Shown here: positions 52,852 through 61,971 of the stretch, piece by piece | How the letters are laid out: every line of letters begins with the position of its first letter | Position numbering within the stretch: the first letter of the stretch is position 1 | Source: UBA10329 sp964500205 | GTDB taxonomy: Bacteria; Bacteroidota; Bacteroidia; UBA10329 | Length of the DNA stretch: 64,000 nt | NCBI GenBank assembly: GCA_964500205.1 | Contig: CAZCNS010000002.1 | Span: 186,001 to 250,000, forward strand | Reading direction: 5' to 3' | Translations under genes and position numbers: made by a program | The notes under the pieces: model-generated | Told to the model about the DNA's origin: nothing | Databases searched by the model: none | Seen by the model: only the letters and a program-made list of their open reading frames with translations

Positions 52852-53852
52852 GCGGGCTTGCTGACCTTGTTCAGAACCGGCATCAGCACCAGCCCCACCC
52901 CACCAAAGAGCAGGATGACCGCGGTCTGTGAGGTCCAGACGATCCAGCCGAGGGCCAGGCCACTCTCATAAGGCACCCCGTAAAGGCGCAACGCTTCTGC
53001 CACAGCTATAGGGTAAACCCCGATACCGCCCTGCACCAACGCGATACTGAAGGTACCGATGACAAAGGCGGCCAACACCCCACCAAGCGGCACATTGGCC
53101 GTTTCGGGTAGCGAGAGGAACGGCAACCAGAACATGACGAGATACATTGCCCAGATAAAAAGCGTGTGGGCAAGGAAGCTTCCCTTCTGCCGCATCCTCA
53201 AAATGGAAGTGACACCTTCGGTAAGACCCGATACGATGCCCCGCAACTTTACGAACAGCGGGAATGTGGAGGTGCGCAGCAATCGCCAGAATACGTAAGC
53301 CCCGACCGCACCCATCAGCACCACTCCTGCGAGCTTTGCCACCATAGCAGGAAGCTTCTCAGGAGAGAGACGGTCGCCCATCAGTTCAGCAATCTTATCG
53401 CCCAACATCTGAAACTGAAGAACGATGGTTAGCGCAATGATGGCATTGACCACGATAACGTCAGCGATGCGCTCAGCTACCACCGTGCCGAACAGCTTCT
53501 CGAACGGTTGACGCTCGAAGCGCGACACCATCACACACCTCCACACCTCACCGAACCTCGGCAGGATGAGGTTGGCCACATAGCCTATGAACACCGAAAG
53601 TATGCTGTTGACAAAACGGATGGTAATACCCATCGGCACCAGAAGGTACCTCCAGCGGTAGGCCCGACTCCAGTGACTCATGAAGGCCACGGCCACACTC
53701 AGCAACACCCAGATATACTCCGCACTGCGGAACGATGAGAGGATGTCGTCTATCTGTTCTTCAGAAAGCTTTTCGAACTGATACCACGCCACAAACACTC
53801 CGATTCCCAAAGGAATAACCACCTTCAGGGTATCGAGGATCTTGCTCTTCAA
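52848..53852 (-). CDS. Lysylphosphatidylglycerol synthase-like transmembrane protein (UPF0104)
   Basis: 334 residues with about eight membrane segments. Family features are SHWSRAYRWRYLLVPMGITI, NLILPRFGEVWRC and LVQGGIGVYPIAVAEALRLY. This is the membrane (flippase-like) part of MprF-type proteins without the synthase domain; function in Bacteroidota is unknown. The start is a TTG (53852): a TGA stands 12 nt upstream in frame and no earlier ATG exists. It follows panD by 9 nt. Confidence 0.85.
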   Translation of the reverse strand: MKSKILDTLKVVIPLGIGVFVAWYQFEKLSEEQIDDILSSFRSAEYIWVLLSVAVAFMSHWSRAYRWRYLLVPMGITIRFVNSILSVFIGYVANLILPRFGEVWRCVMVSRFERQPFEKLFGTVVAERIADVIVVNAIIALTIVLQFQMLGDKIAELMGDRLSPEKLPAMVAKLAGVVLMGAVGAYVFWRLLRTSTFPLFVKLRGIVSGLTEGVTSILRMRQKGSFLAHTLFIWAMYLVMFWLPFLSLPETANVPLGGVLAAFVIGTFSIALVQGGIGVYPIAVAEALRLYGVPYESGLALGWIVWTSQTAVILLFGGVGLVLMPVLNKVSKPA

Positions 53853-53861
53853 GGGTTCCGA

Positions 53862-54212
53862 TCAACGAAGGGAGTTGGTGGCCGTGTCGGGAAAGACGAG
53901 GGTCGGCTTGAAACTTTTCGCCTCCTCAAAATCCATTGAGGCATAAGCGATGATGATGACGATATCGCCAACGGCCACCTTCCGAGCAGCAGGACCATTG
54001 AGACAGATCATGCCAGAACCACGGTCGCCTTTGATGACGTAGGTCTCAAGACGCTCACCGTTGTTCACATTGACAATCTGCACGCGCTCACCCTCGATCA
54101 GATTGGCCGCATCCATGAGGTCCTCGTCAATGGTGACGCTACCTATGTAATTGAGGTCAGCCTGCGTAACGGTTACGCGGTGCAACTTACTTTTGAGAAC
54201 CTGTATCTGCAT
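53862..54212 (-). CDS. panD: Aspartate 1-decarboxylase (pyruvoyl enzyme precursor)
   Basis: 116 residues; it makes beta-alanine for pantothenate. Self-cleavage occurs between Gly24 and Ser25 in LNYIGSVTIDEDLM, creating the pyruvoyl group; Lys9 and the ENGERLETYVI-like segment (NNGERLETYVIKGDRGSG) are also conserved. It lies 17 nt after panC, whose product panD's beta-alanine feeds, so the pair is an operon. Confidence 0.96.
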   Translation of the reverse strand: MQIQVLKSKLHRVTVTQADLNYIGSVTIDEDLMDAANLIEGERVQIVNVNNGERLETYVIKGDRGSGMICLNGPAARKVAVGDIVIIIAYASMDFEEAKSFKPTLVFPDTATNSLR

Positions 54213-54229
54213 GGGGGGTGCAAAAGTAG

Positions 54230-55066
54230 CTATTTCACTTTCAGATTATCAATGAGTCGAACCTCACCCGCCCATGCGGCCACACAGACTCTTATGTCGC
54301 CAGTGAAGCCTTTGGCAATGGGAGAAAGTGTAGCCTCGTTCACCACTTCCACATACTCCGGCCTCAGGTTTGCCGCCTCCAAAATCAATGTGGCCTCATC
54401 GATCAGCGAGGCCAGCTCAGAGCTGTCGAAACCGTCCCTCACACGGCACATGGCACGATAAATAGCCGCAGCCCGTTCCCTATGATCGGCAGTAAGGAGC
54501 GTATTGCGGGAACTCATGGCCACACCATCGGCCTCGCGCATTGTGGGACAACCGACCACCCTCGTGGCATAACCCAACTTAGCGGTCATGTGGCGGATGA
54601 TGGACAACTGTTGGAAATCCTTCTCTCCGAAATAAGCCGCATCGGGACCTATGATATCGAAGAACCTGGAGACCACCTGCACCACACCGTCAAAATGACC
54701 AGGCCGATTGGGCCCCTCCATGTAAGCATCAAGCCCATCAAGGTCAAAGCTCTTGCGCTCAGGACTGGGATAAACCTCTTGCACTGAAGGATAGAACATC
54801 ACCTCCGCCCCTGCCGATTCGAGCATGGCTCTATCAGCATCGAATGTGCGTGGATAATGCTCGAGATCCGAGGCATTGTTGAACTGAACAGGGTTAACGA
54901 AAACCGTGACAACCACCACATCATTCTCTGACCTGGCCTGCGCTACCAGTGAGAGATGGCCCTCATGCAGCGCGCCCATGGTCGGAACCAGTCCGATGGT
55001 CATCCCATCAGTCCTGAACCGATGGATCAATGCGTTCAACTCAGCCACCGTAGCTACCACCTTCAT
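54230..55066 (-). CDS. panC: Pantoate-beta-alanine ligase
   Basis: 278 residues from the ATG at 55066 (MKVVATVAELNALIHRFRTD). It joins pantoate and beta-alanine with ATP. Motifs: GLVPTMGALHEGHLSLV (the HIGH-like site), VFVNPVQFN, YFGEKDFQQL and AMSSRNTLLT (KMSKS-like). The open frame runs on to 55369 but would then overlap the divergent glycogen synthase gene, so the shorter form is right. It is followed by panD. Confidence 0.96.
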   Translation of the reverse strand: MKVVATVAELNALIHRFRTDGMTIGLVPTMGALHEGHLSLVAQARSENDVVVVTVFVNPVQFNNASDLEHYPRTFDADRAMLESAGAEVMFYPSVQEVYPSPERKSFDLDGLDAYMEGPNRPGHFDGVVQVVSRFFDIIGPDAAYFGEKDFQQLSIIRHMTAKLGYATRVVGCPTMREADGVAMSSRNTLLTADHRERAAAIYRAMCRVRDGFDSSELASLIDEATLILEAANLRPEYVEVVNEATLSPIAKGFTGDIRVCVAAWAGEVRLIDNLKVK

Positions 55067-55197
55067 GGGCAATTCTCTTAAAAAGCAGGGCCGCGAAACT
55101 ATCCAATCCCTTGACTTGGTGGTCAAAAGCATGCGAAATGAAGAAAAAGTCGATAAAATGGAGCGGACGCTCGGCCAGTTAACCTTTTTTTTATACC

Positions 55198-55205
55198 TAT
55201 CTTTG
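55198..55205 (+). promoter_or_regulatory. -7 box of the glycogen synthase gene
   Basis: TATCTTTG matches TAnnTTTG exactly, 34 nt before the ATG at 55240, in the 173-nt divergent region between panC and the glycogen synthase gene. Confidence 0.65.
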
Positions 55206-55239
55206 CATACTTCATTTCCTAACCTTAATCCAACACCAC

Positions 55240-56070
55240 ATGTCTGCCAAAGAGAGAATCCTTTTCGTTTCGCAGGAAATAACCCCTTATCTGCCAGAGA
55301 GTCAAATGGGGCTAATAGGAAGACATCTACCGCAGGGCATTCAGGAGAAAGGGAGAGAGATAAGAACATTCATGCCGAGGTACGGAAATGTCAATGAGCG
55401 CAGGAATCAACTCCATGAGGTGATTCGTCTGTCCGGTATGAACCTCATCATTGACGACAACGACCACCCCCTCATCATCAAGGTGGCGTCCATTCAGCCT
55501 GCTAGAATGCAGGTCTATTTCATCGATAACGAGGAGTACTTCCAGCGCAAGGCCATCCTGGTGGATAAGAACGGTAACGAGTTCACTGACAATGATGAGC
55601 GGGCTATCTTCTTCTGTCGTGGTGTGCTTGAGACGGTCAAAAAACTCGGCTGGGCACCAGACGTGATTCATTGTCAGGGCTGGATGACCTCCATCCTGCC
55701 GTTCTTGGTGAAAACAGTGTATCGTGAAGACCCGATGTTCGAGAACAGCAAGTTGGTCTATTCGCTGTATGACGACCGGTTCAACACCCCGCTGAATGAC
55801 CGACTGGCAGACAAAGTGAAGTTCGACACCCTGACCGATGAGGATGTGGCCGCCTTCCGGAACACGGACTATCTCGGACTGACCAAAGCAGGCATCGACT
55901 ACTCAGACGCCATTATCCTCGGTAGTGACAAGCTCCAAAAGGATGTTCTCGACCTTGCTGAGCAGTCAGGCAAGCCTACTCTGCCTTACCATGATGAGGA
56001 CACCTACATCGAGGCATACTCGGAGTTCTACTCCGAGGTTCTGGCAGAGACCGGAGTTCTGGCAGACTGA
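55240..56070 (+). CDS. Short glycogen/starch synthase-like protein (N-terminal half only)
   Basis: 276 residues matching only the N-terminal Rossmann half of GT5 glycogen synthases: ERILFVSQEITPYLPESQMG, then IQEKGREIRTFMPRYGNVNE and APDVIHCQGWMTSILP. The ADP-glucose-binding KxGGL motif is replaced by ESQMGLIGRHLP, and the entire C-terminal half is missing. Stand-alone proteins of this length occur in Flavobacteriia and Bacteroidia, so it is not a truncation here. Glycogen synthase activity is doubtful; a regulatory role is possible. Confidence 0.85.
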   Translation: MSAKERILFVSQEITPYLPESQMGLIGRHLPQGIQEKGREIRTFMPRYGNVNERRNQLHEVIRLSGMNLIIDDNDHPLIIKVASIQPARMQVYFIDNEEYFQRKAILVDKNGNEFTDNDERAIFFCRGVLETVKKLGWAPDVIHCQGWMTSILPFLVKTVYREDPMFENSKLVYSLYDDRFNTPLNDRLADKVKFDTLTDEDVAAFRNTDYLGLTKAGIDYSDAIILGSDKLQKDVLDLAEQSGKPTLPYHDEDTYIEAYSEFYSEVLAETGVLAD

Positions 56071-56193
56071 TAGGAGGAATACTGGATTTCACTTCGAGCA
56101 AGAGAGGACACATACGCCTGTTGGCCCTAATTAACGTTCTTTGCGGGCCCACTGCGGCCTACTTTGAACCATATCCCGCCAAATTTTTCCTTC

Positions 56194-57510
56194 ATGTCAT
56201 TTCTGCTGAGATTGTGGCTGCTCCTTTCGGTGGTAGCAGTGCTGATGCAATCTGCCTGCAAAGAACCCGAACTGATTGGGCTCGAAGTACTCCCTGATGA
56301 CGCGTTCGGGGTCGAATGGGTTGACACCTTCACTGTAGAAGTACAGACGATACCTCTTGACTCGGTCATCACATCTAATCTCAACTCTTCCATCTATCTC
56401 TTCGGAGAGATGAATGACCCCGTTTTCGGACCGACCCGAAGCACCGTTTACACGCAATTCAGACTACCTTCCATCACCGTGGAGTTCCCCGCCACCGCAG
56501 TTGTGGATTCGGTCGTGCTAAGTCTCGCTTACAGTGATTGGTACGGGAACATCAACAAACTCAACGGAACGCAAGGAATCGGTGTTTATAGGCTCAATGA
56601 CACCATAGTCGATGCAACGACTTACTACTCCACAGTCACACATGACTATGACCCAACGCCATTGGGGCAGCGGCAATTCCGTCCCGACCTTCTCTCAGAT
56701 ATCATTCTTGCCACCGATACTGTCGGCCCCTCGCTCAGAGTGCGCCTTGCTGATGATTTCGGGCAGCAGATACTGAATGCCGGATTCGATGGTTCTGGCA
56801 CGCTTGCCAGTAACGAGTCATTCACAGAGGTCTTCAAAGGATTGGCTCTGGTGCCCGAAAACCCGAATATGGGGCCGGATGCAGGTGCTATTCTATCGTT
56901 CAACATCAACTCAGCGTTGACACGAGTCGAGTTGTACTACCACACTGCCGAAGCCGATTCGCTGCGCTTCAACTTGCCGATCGATGCATCGAGTGCCACT
57001 CACATGGCATTTGACCATGATTATCCTCTCAGCATAACGTCTATAATTGGTGAAAAGGAAGCGGGCAAGCAGAGAGGCTACATCCAGTCGATGGCCGGTC
57101 TGCGCATGCTCCTCGAATTCCCCACGTTGCGCTCATTGAAGGAGCAGGGCACTGTCGTGATAAACCGGGCTGAACTCGTCCTGCCCATTGAGGACGGTGC
57201 GTCTCCGCGCTACGCCCCCCCTGCACTGCTCAATGCCAATGAGGCAGACTCTCTGACCCGGGGGCTTCTGGTGATAGATGAATTGGAAGAATATTTTGGT
57301 GGCGTATACCGTCCACTCACCCGTGACTACGTGTTCAATCTGGCCCGACACGTTCAGCGCGTGCTCGACCGTCCGGATGATAGACCTTACTATGGCCTTC
57401 TGATCAGTAATTCAGGAAACTCTGTTAATGCTCGAAGAGGCGTATTCAGCGGCACCGAGAATGCCGAAAGACCTTTGAAATTAAGACTGACCTACACTAT
57501 AATCAACTGA
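56194..57510 (+). CDS. DUF4270 lipoprotein
   Basis: About 438 residues. The start at 56194 (MSFLLRLWLLLSVVAVLMQS, then ACKEPELIGLEVLPDD) gives a lipoprotein-like signal with a Cys near residue 22; the codon at 56164 is a TTG. The body is beta-rich with family features (YTQFRLPSITVEFPATAVVD, VVINRAELVLPIE). DUF4270 is a Bacteroidota outer-membrane lipoprotein family of unknown role. It lies between the glycogen synthase gene and glmS, an order common in the class. Confidence 0.85.
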   Translation: MSFLLRLWLLLSVVAVLMQSACKEPELIGLEVLPDDAFGVEWVDTFTVEVQTIPLDSVITSNLNSSIYLFGEMNDPVFGPTRSTVYTQFRLPSITVEFPATAVVDSVVLSLAYSDWYGNINKLNGTQGIGVYRLNDTIVDATTYYSTVTHDYDPTPLGQRQFRPDLLSDIILATDTVGPSLRVRLADDFGQQILNAGFDGSGTLASNESFTEVFKGLALVPENPNMGPDAGAILSFNINSALTRVELYYHTAEADSLRFNLPIDASSATHMAFDHDYPLSITSIIGEKEAGKQRGYIQSMAGLRMLLEFPTLRSLKEQGTVVINRAELVLPIEDGASPRYAPPALLNANEADSLTRGLLVIDELEEYFGGVYRPLTRDYVFNLARHVQRVLDRPDDRPYYGLLISNSGNSVNARRGVFSGTENAERPLKLRLTYTIIN

Positions 57511-57514
57511 CAAT

Positions 57515-59359
57515 ATGTGCGGAATAGTAGCATACCTGGGGCAAAAAGAAGCATACCCCATTCTTATAAAAGGGCTTCGAAGGCTTGAATATAGAGGTTA
57601 CGACAGTGCTGGCGTGAGCCTCATTAACAAGGCAGGTGACCTGAACGTGTACAAATGCAAAGGCAAAGTGGATGACCTTGAAGCGTTTGCTGCGAATTCA
57701 GACCGTTCAGGATCCGTGGGTATCGGCCATACACGCTGGGCCACCCATGGTGAACCGAATGATGTGAATGCTCACCCGCATTACTCCGGAAGCGAGGAGC
57801 TCGCAATCATCCATAATGGTATCATTGAGAACTACTCCACCCTACGTGAGGAACTGAAGCTGAGAGGGCACTCATTCAAGAGTGACACGGATACAGAAGT
57901 GCTCATTCACCTCATTGAGGATGTTCAGCGAAATGAGCATTTGCCACTTTTCGAGGCGGTGCGTGTAGCATTGACACAAGTGGTCGGGGCCTACGCCATT
58001 GTCATCATCGACAAGCACAATCCCGACATGCTCATCGGGGCGAAAAAAGGAAGCCCGATGGTGGTCGGTGTGGGCGATGGGGAGTTCTTCCTTGCATCAG
58101 ATGCCACACCCATCGTAGAGCACACCAAGAATGTGGTCTATCTGGAAGACGAGGAGATAGTGGAACTGAAAATGGGTGAGAACCTCCGGATACGGACCAT
58201 CCGAAATGAGACCAAGACGCCCTACGTTCAAGAATTGGAGCTTCACCTCGAGGAGCTGGAGAAGGGTGGTTACCCGCACTTTATGCTCAAAGAGATATTC
58301 GAGCAACCCCGCTCCATAGCTGACAGCATGAGGGGCAGGATTCGCACTGCCTCGGGCGAGGTCATCCTCGGGGGCATCATAGACTACGACCAGAAGATGA
58401 TCAATGCCAAGCGCATCATTATCGTGGCATGTGGTACAAGTTGGCACGCAGGGCTCGTTGGTGAGTACCTGATCGAGGACCTCGCGCGGATTCCTGTGGA
58501 AGTGGAATACGCATCAGAGTTCCGCTATCGCAATCCGATCATATCGGAGGAAGATGTGGTCATCGCTATCTCACAATCGGGCGAGACTGCCGACACTCTG
58601 GCGGCTCTTGAACTTGCCAAATCCAAAGGCGCAACGATCATCGGTGTATGCAATGTAGTGGGGTCTTCCATCGCGCGTCTAACTGATGCGGGATCGTACA
58701 CCCATGCCGGGCCAGAGATAGGAGTGGCCTCCACGAAGGCATTTACAGCTCAGGTCACTGTGCTCACGCTCATGGCGCTTCACCTTGCGCAGAAGAAGGG
58801 CACCATTCCCCAATCACGCCTCCAACGCCTGCTTGCCAGTCTTATGCAGATTCCTGAACAGGTGGAGGAAGCACTGAAGTCAGATGCCTTGGTGCAGCAC
58901 ATTGCGGAGCAGTTCAAAGATGCCCGCAATTTCCTGTATCTGGGTCGCGGCTACAACTTTCCCGTTGCACTTGAAGGAGCCTTAAAGCTGAAGGAGATCT
59001 CCTACATCCATGCCGAAGGCTATCCTGCCGCTGAGATGAAGCACGGCCCCATCGCATTGATCGATGAGGAAATGCCAGTGGTTGTGATAGCAACGAAGAA
59101 AGGCACTTACGAGAAAGTGATCAGCAACATTCAGGAGGTCAAGGCCAGAAAGGGCCGAATTATCGTGGTCGTTACCAAAGGCGATACCGTAGCAGCGGGA
59201 CTTGCCGACCATGTTATTGAAGTACCTGAGACTGAAGAGGAACTAATGCCACTATTGGCCTCGATCCCGCTTCAACTGCTGTCCTATCACATCGCAGTAA
59301 TGCGAGGTTGTAACGTAGATCAACCCCGGAATCTGGCCAAATCAGTTACGGTGGAATAA
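57515..59359 (+). CDS. glmS: Glutamine-fructose-6-phosphate aminotransferase (isomerising)
   Basis: 614 residues; it makes glucosamine-6-phosphate for peptidoglycan and lipopolysaccharide. Cys2 (CGIVAYLGQKEAYPIL) is the glutaminase nucleophile. Two SIS domains follow (IIVACGTSWHAGLVGEYLIE, AISQSGETADTLAALELAKS, LGRGYNFPVALEGALKLKEI), and the end AKSVTVE is canonical. It starts 4 nt after the DUF4270 gene and is followed by a strong terminator. No glmS ribozyme is expected in this phylum and none is seen. Confidence 0.98.
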   Translation: MCGIVAYLGQKEAYPILIKGLRRLEYRGYDSAGVSLINKAGDLNVYKCKGKVDDLEAFAANSDRSGSVGIGHTRWATHGEPNDVNAHPHYSGSEELAIIHNGIIENYSTLREELKLRGHSFKSDTDTEVLIHLIEDVQRNEHLPLFEAVRVALTQVVGAYAIVIIDKHNPDMLIGAKKGSPMVVGVGDGEFFLASDATPIVEHTKNVVYLEDEEIVELKMGENLRIRTIRNETKTPYVQELELHLEELEKGGYPHFMLKEIFEQPRSIADSMRGRIRTASGEVILGGIIDYDQKMINAKRIIIVACGTSWHAGLVGEYLIEDLARIPVEVEYASEFRYRNPIISEEDVVIAISQSGETADTLAALELAKSKGATIIGVCNVVGSSIARLTDAGSYTHAGPEIGVASTKAFTAQVTVLTLMALHLAQKKGTIPQSRLQRLLASLMQIPEQVEEALKSDALVQHIAEQFKDARNFLYLGRGYNFPVALEGALKLKEISYIHAEGYPAAEMKHGPIALIDEEMPVVVIATKKGTYEKVISNIQEVKARKGRIIVVVTKGDTVAAGLADHVIEVPETEEELMPLLASIPLQLLSYHIAVMRGCNVDQPRNLAKSVTVE

Positions 59360-59380
59360 TTGCCTCAGCTACAAAACCGA

Positions 59381-59412
59381 ACGGCCCCGTCAGAACTGTC
59401 TGACGGGGCCGT
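59381..59412 (+). terminator. Rho-independent terminator of glmS (bidirectional)
   Basis: ACGGCCCCGTCAGA (59381-59394) and TCTGACGGGGCCGT (59399-59412) form a 14-bp stem with a 4-nt loop, followed by TTCTGTTTTAATT. It may also serve the convergent sod gene. Confidence 0.92.
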
Positions 59413-59442
59413 TTCTGTTTTAATTACTCACTCGGAGCAAAA

Positions 59443-60048
59443 TCACTTCGCCTCTGCGTAGCGTCTGCTCACCTCATTCCAATCGATCACATTGAAGAAC
59501 GCGCTGATATAGTCCGGTCTGCGGTTCTGGTAATTCAGGTAGTAGGCATGTTCCCAAACATCCAGTCCGAGAATGGGAGTGCCACCACAACCGATGCCAG
59601 GCATAAGCGGGTTGTCCTGATTTGCCGATGAGCAAACCTCCACCTTGCCACCTTTGTGAACGCACAACCAAGCCCAGCCAGAACCGAAACGCGTTGCAGC
59701 GGCCTTAGCAAATGCTTCCTTGAACGCAGCGAAGGAACCGTAAGCAGTATTGATGGCAGTAGCAAGCTCGCCAGTTGCCTCGCCTCCACCGCTGGGAGAC
59801 ATCACCGTCCAAAAAAGTGAATGGTTGTAGTGCCCGCCTCCGTTATTGCGGATAGCTGCGTTATCGAAGCCCTGCACCATGACCTCCTCAATGGATTTGC
59901 CATCGAGATCACTGCCAGCAATGGCATTATTCACATTGGCAACATATGCATTGTGATGCTTAGAGTGATGTATCTCCATGGTACGGGCATCAATATGAGG
60001 CTCCAGCGCATCATAGGCGTAGTTGAGTTTTGGGAGTTCAAAAGACAT
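59443..60048 (-). CDS. sodB: Superoxide dismutase (Fe/Mn type)
   Basis: About 201 residues from the ATG at 60048 (MSFELPKLNYAYDALEPHID); the codon at 60057 is a TTG. Metal ligands lie in TMEIHHSKHHNAYV, GGGHYNHSLFWTVMSP and GLDVWEHAYYLNYQNRRPDY. The GSGWAWLCV and glycine-rich stretches are typical; Fe versus Mn use cannot be settled from sequence alone, so the symbol is tentative. A perfect -7 box TATATTTG lies at 60084-60091 on the minus strand. Confidence 0.95.
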   Translation of the reverse strand: MSFELPKLNYAYDALEPHIDARTMEIHHSKHHNAYVANVNNAIAGSDLDGKSIEEVMVQGFDNAAIRNNGGGHYNHSLFWTVMSPSGGGEATGELATAINTAYGSFAAFKEAFAKAAATRFGSGWAWLCVHKGGKVEVCSSANQDNPLMPGIGCGGTPILGLDVWEHAYYLNYQNRRPDYISAFFNVIDWNEVSRRYAEAK

Positions 60049-60083
60049 TTTATTCAATTTTGATGGTTAAACAATGAATGGCC

Positions 60084-60091
60084 CAAATATA
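60084..60091 (-). promoter_or_regulatory. -7 box of the superoxide dismutase gene
   Basis: TATATTTG on the minus strand matches TAnnTTTG exactly, 35 nt before the ATG at 60048. Confidence 0.6.
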
Positions 60092-60139
60092 GCCACTCAA
60101 GAACGGAAGACGGGTACATAAGCTGTTACTTGAGAACAT

Positions 60140-60170
60140 TTGAGCACATCCTTAAGCTGTTCTACCTTCG
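60140..60170 (+). promoter_or_regulatory. Promoter of kbl
   Basis: TTG (60140-60142), a 20-nt spacer and TACCTTCG (60163-60170) fit the Bacteroidota consensus with one mismatch. Its position supports the ATG at 60193 rather than the upstream in-frame codon at 60130. Confidence 0.65.
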
Positions 60171-60192
60171 CCCGGTCAATTCACATCACACC

Positions 60193-61386
60193 ATGTACGG
60201 AGGATTTCATAAGCACCTTGAAGCCGAACTCAGTTCCATTCGCGATGCAGGACTTTTCAAGAAAGAACGCATCATAACCACCCCACAGGGATCGGAGGTC
60301 AAGGTTAGCACAGGAGAGGAAGTCATCGTCATGTGCGCGAACAACTACCTCGGCCTCAGCTCGCATCCTGAGGTGGTACAGGCCGCGAAAGACGCACTCG
60401 ACACGCATGGATTCGGTATGAGTTCGGTGCGTTTTATCTGTGGAACCCAGGATGCACACAAACAGCTTGAGCGAAAGATATCCGACTTCCTTGGTATGGA
60501 GGACACCATACTTTATGCCGCCTGTTTCGATGCCAACGGAGGCGTGTTCGAGCCATTGTTCGAAGCAGAGGATGCCATCATCAGCGATGAGTTGAATCAC
60601 GCCTCAATCATTGACGGAGTGAGGCTATGCAAAGCGGCCCGTTATCGTTATCGCCACAGCGACATGGCCGATCTGGAGCAGCAGCTTAAGGCAGCACAGG
60701 CCCAAAGATTCCGTGTCATTGTCACGGACGGAGTGTTCAGCATGGACGGGGATATTGCCAAACTCGCTGAGATATGCGACCTCGCTGAGCAATACGATGC
60801 CCTGGTAGTAGTTGATGATTGCCATGCAACCGGCTTCATAGGCAGAACTGGGCGTGGCACCCATGAGCACTGTGGTGTAATGGGACGGGTTGACATCATC
60901 ACCTCAACCCTCGGCAAGGCACTTGGCGGTGCGATGGGTGGCTTCACATCCGGCAAGAAAGAGGTCATCGAGATGCTTCGACAGCGGTCGCGCCCTTACC
61001 TTTTCTCCAACTCATTGGCACCAAGCATCGTGGGAGCATCCAACCGCGTATTCGACCTACTCAGTTCCACCACCGACCTTCGCGACCGTTTAGAGCAGAA
61101 CACACTTCACTTCAAGAACGGAATCAAAGCCGCAGGACTGGACACCAAACCGGGAGACTCCCCCATTGTGCCCATCATGCTCTACGATGCGCCTTTGGCT
61201 CAACAGTTTGCGGAGAAATTGCTCCAGAGGGGCATATACGCCATCGGTTTCTTCTATCCCGTGGTGGCCAAAGGTCAGGCGCGCATCCGTGTACAGATAT
61301 CGGCTGCCCACACCACCGAGCAGCTTGACAAGGCCATTGCGGCTTTCAGCGAAGTGGGAAGAGAGCTGAACGTGCTGAAGGATTGA
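60193..61386 (+). CDS. kbl: Glycine C-acetyltransferase (2-amino-3-ketobutyrate CoA ligase)
   Basis: About 397 residues (MYGGFHKHLEAELSSIRDAG). This PLP enzyme of the alpha-oxoamine synthase family cleaves 2-amino-3-ketobutyrate to glycine and acetyl-CoA in threonine breakdown. Motifs: CANNYLGLSSHPEVV, FGMSSVRFICGTQDAHKQLE, DELNHASIIDGVRLCKA and the PLP lysine in STLGKALGGAMGG. The related serine palmitoyltransferase and AONS differ in the substrate loop. No tdh is adjacent. Confidence 0.93.
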   Translation: MYGGFHKHLEAELSSIRDAGLFKKERIITTPQGSEVKVSTGEEVIVMCANNYLGLSSHPEVVQAAKDALDTHGFGMSSVRFICGTQDAHKQLERKISDFLGMEDTILYAACFDANGGVFEPLFEAEDAIISDELNHASIIDGVRLCKAARYRYRHSDMADLEQQLKAAQAQRFRVIVTDGVFSMDGDIAKLAEICDLAEQYDALVVVDDCHATGFIGRTGRGTHEHCGVMGRVDIITSTLGKALGGAMGGFTSGKKEVIEMLRQRSRPYLFSNSLAPSIVGASNRVFDLLSSTTDLRDRLEQNTLHFKNGIKAAGLDTKPGDSPIVPIMLYDAPLAQQFAEKLLQRGIYAIGFFYPVVAKGQARIRVQISAAHTTEQLDKAIAAFSEVGRELNVLKD

Positions 61387-61429
61387 TCGCTGTGAAAAAA
61401 CCATTTCAAGAGATTTTCTCATTCATCTG

Positions 61430-61458
61430 TTGAATTAAGAAAAAGCTGCTTACCTTCG
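61430..61458 (+). promoter_or_regulatory. Promoter of the rplM-rpsI-rpsB-tsf cluster
   Basis: TTG (61430-61432), an 18-nt spacer and TACCTTCG (61451-61458) precede a leader of about 45 nt before rplM. Confidence 0.65.
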
Positions 61459-61508
61459 CAGCCCCAAAAATGGGACAGGATTTCGTAAGAATCATCTGAA
61501 CAACAGTA

Positions 61509-61964
61509 ATGGCAACTCTGAAAGCTCCAAGCTTCAAGACGATTTCTGCCAACAAGGCGACCGCCAACAAGGAATGGGTCGTTATTGATGCAGAAGGTCT
61601 TCCCCTCGGTCGCGTGGCCTCCACGGTGGCTTACTATCTGCGCGGCAAGAACAAGGTGAACTTCACCCCACATGTCGACTGCGGTGACAATGTCATCGTG
61701 CTCAACGCAGACAAGGTGCTGCTCACTGGCAACAAAGCTGAGACCAAAGAGTACATACACTACACCGGTCATCCCGGAGGTCAGCGTACCCGCTCGGTCG
61801 CTCAGGTTCTTGCCAAGCACCCCGCGGGTCTCATAGAGAAAGCCGTTAGAGGCATGCTTCCCAAGAACCGTCTTGGCCGCGCCCTGTTCAACAACCTCCA
61901 TGCCTATGCTTCAGCAGAGCATCCACATGAGGCTCAGAAGCCACGAACCATTACTTTGAACTGA
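61509..61964 (+). CDS. rplM: 50S ribosomal protein L13
   Basis: 151 residues; it binds 23S rRNA early in 50S assembly. Typical segments: WVVIDAEGLPLGRVASTVAY, YIHYTGHPGGQRTRSVAQVL and AVRGMLPKNRLGRALFNNLH. First gene of the rplM-rpsI-rpsB-tsf order, with rpsI 7 nt downstream. Confidence 0.98.
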   Translation: MATLKAPSFKTISANKATANKEWVVIDAEGLPLGRVASTVAYYLRGKNKVNFTPHVDCGDNVIVLNADKVLLTGNKAETKEYIHYTGHPGGQRTRSVAQVLAKHPAGLIEKAVRGMLPKNRLGRALFNNLHAYASAEHPHEAQKPRTITLN

Positions 61965-61971
61965 ATCGATC

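Noticed and set aside
55067..55369. Longer start of panC
   Set aside because: It would overlap the divergent glycogen synthase gene and its promoter, and the family start is at 55066.
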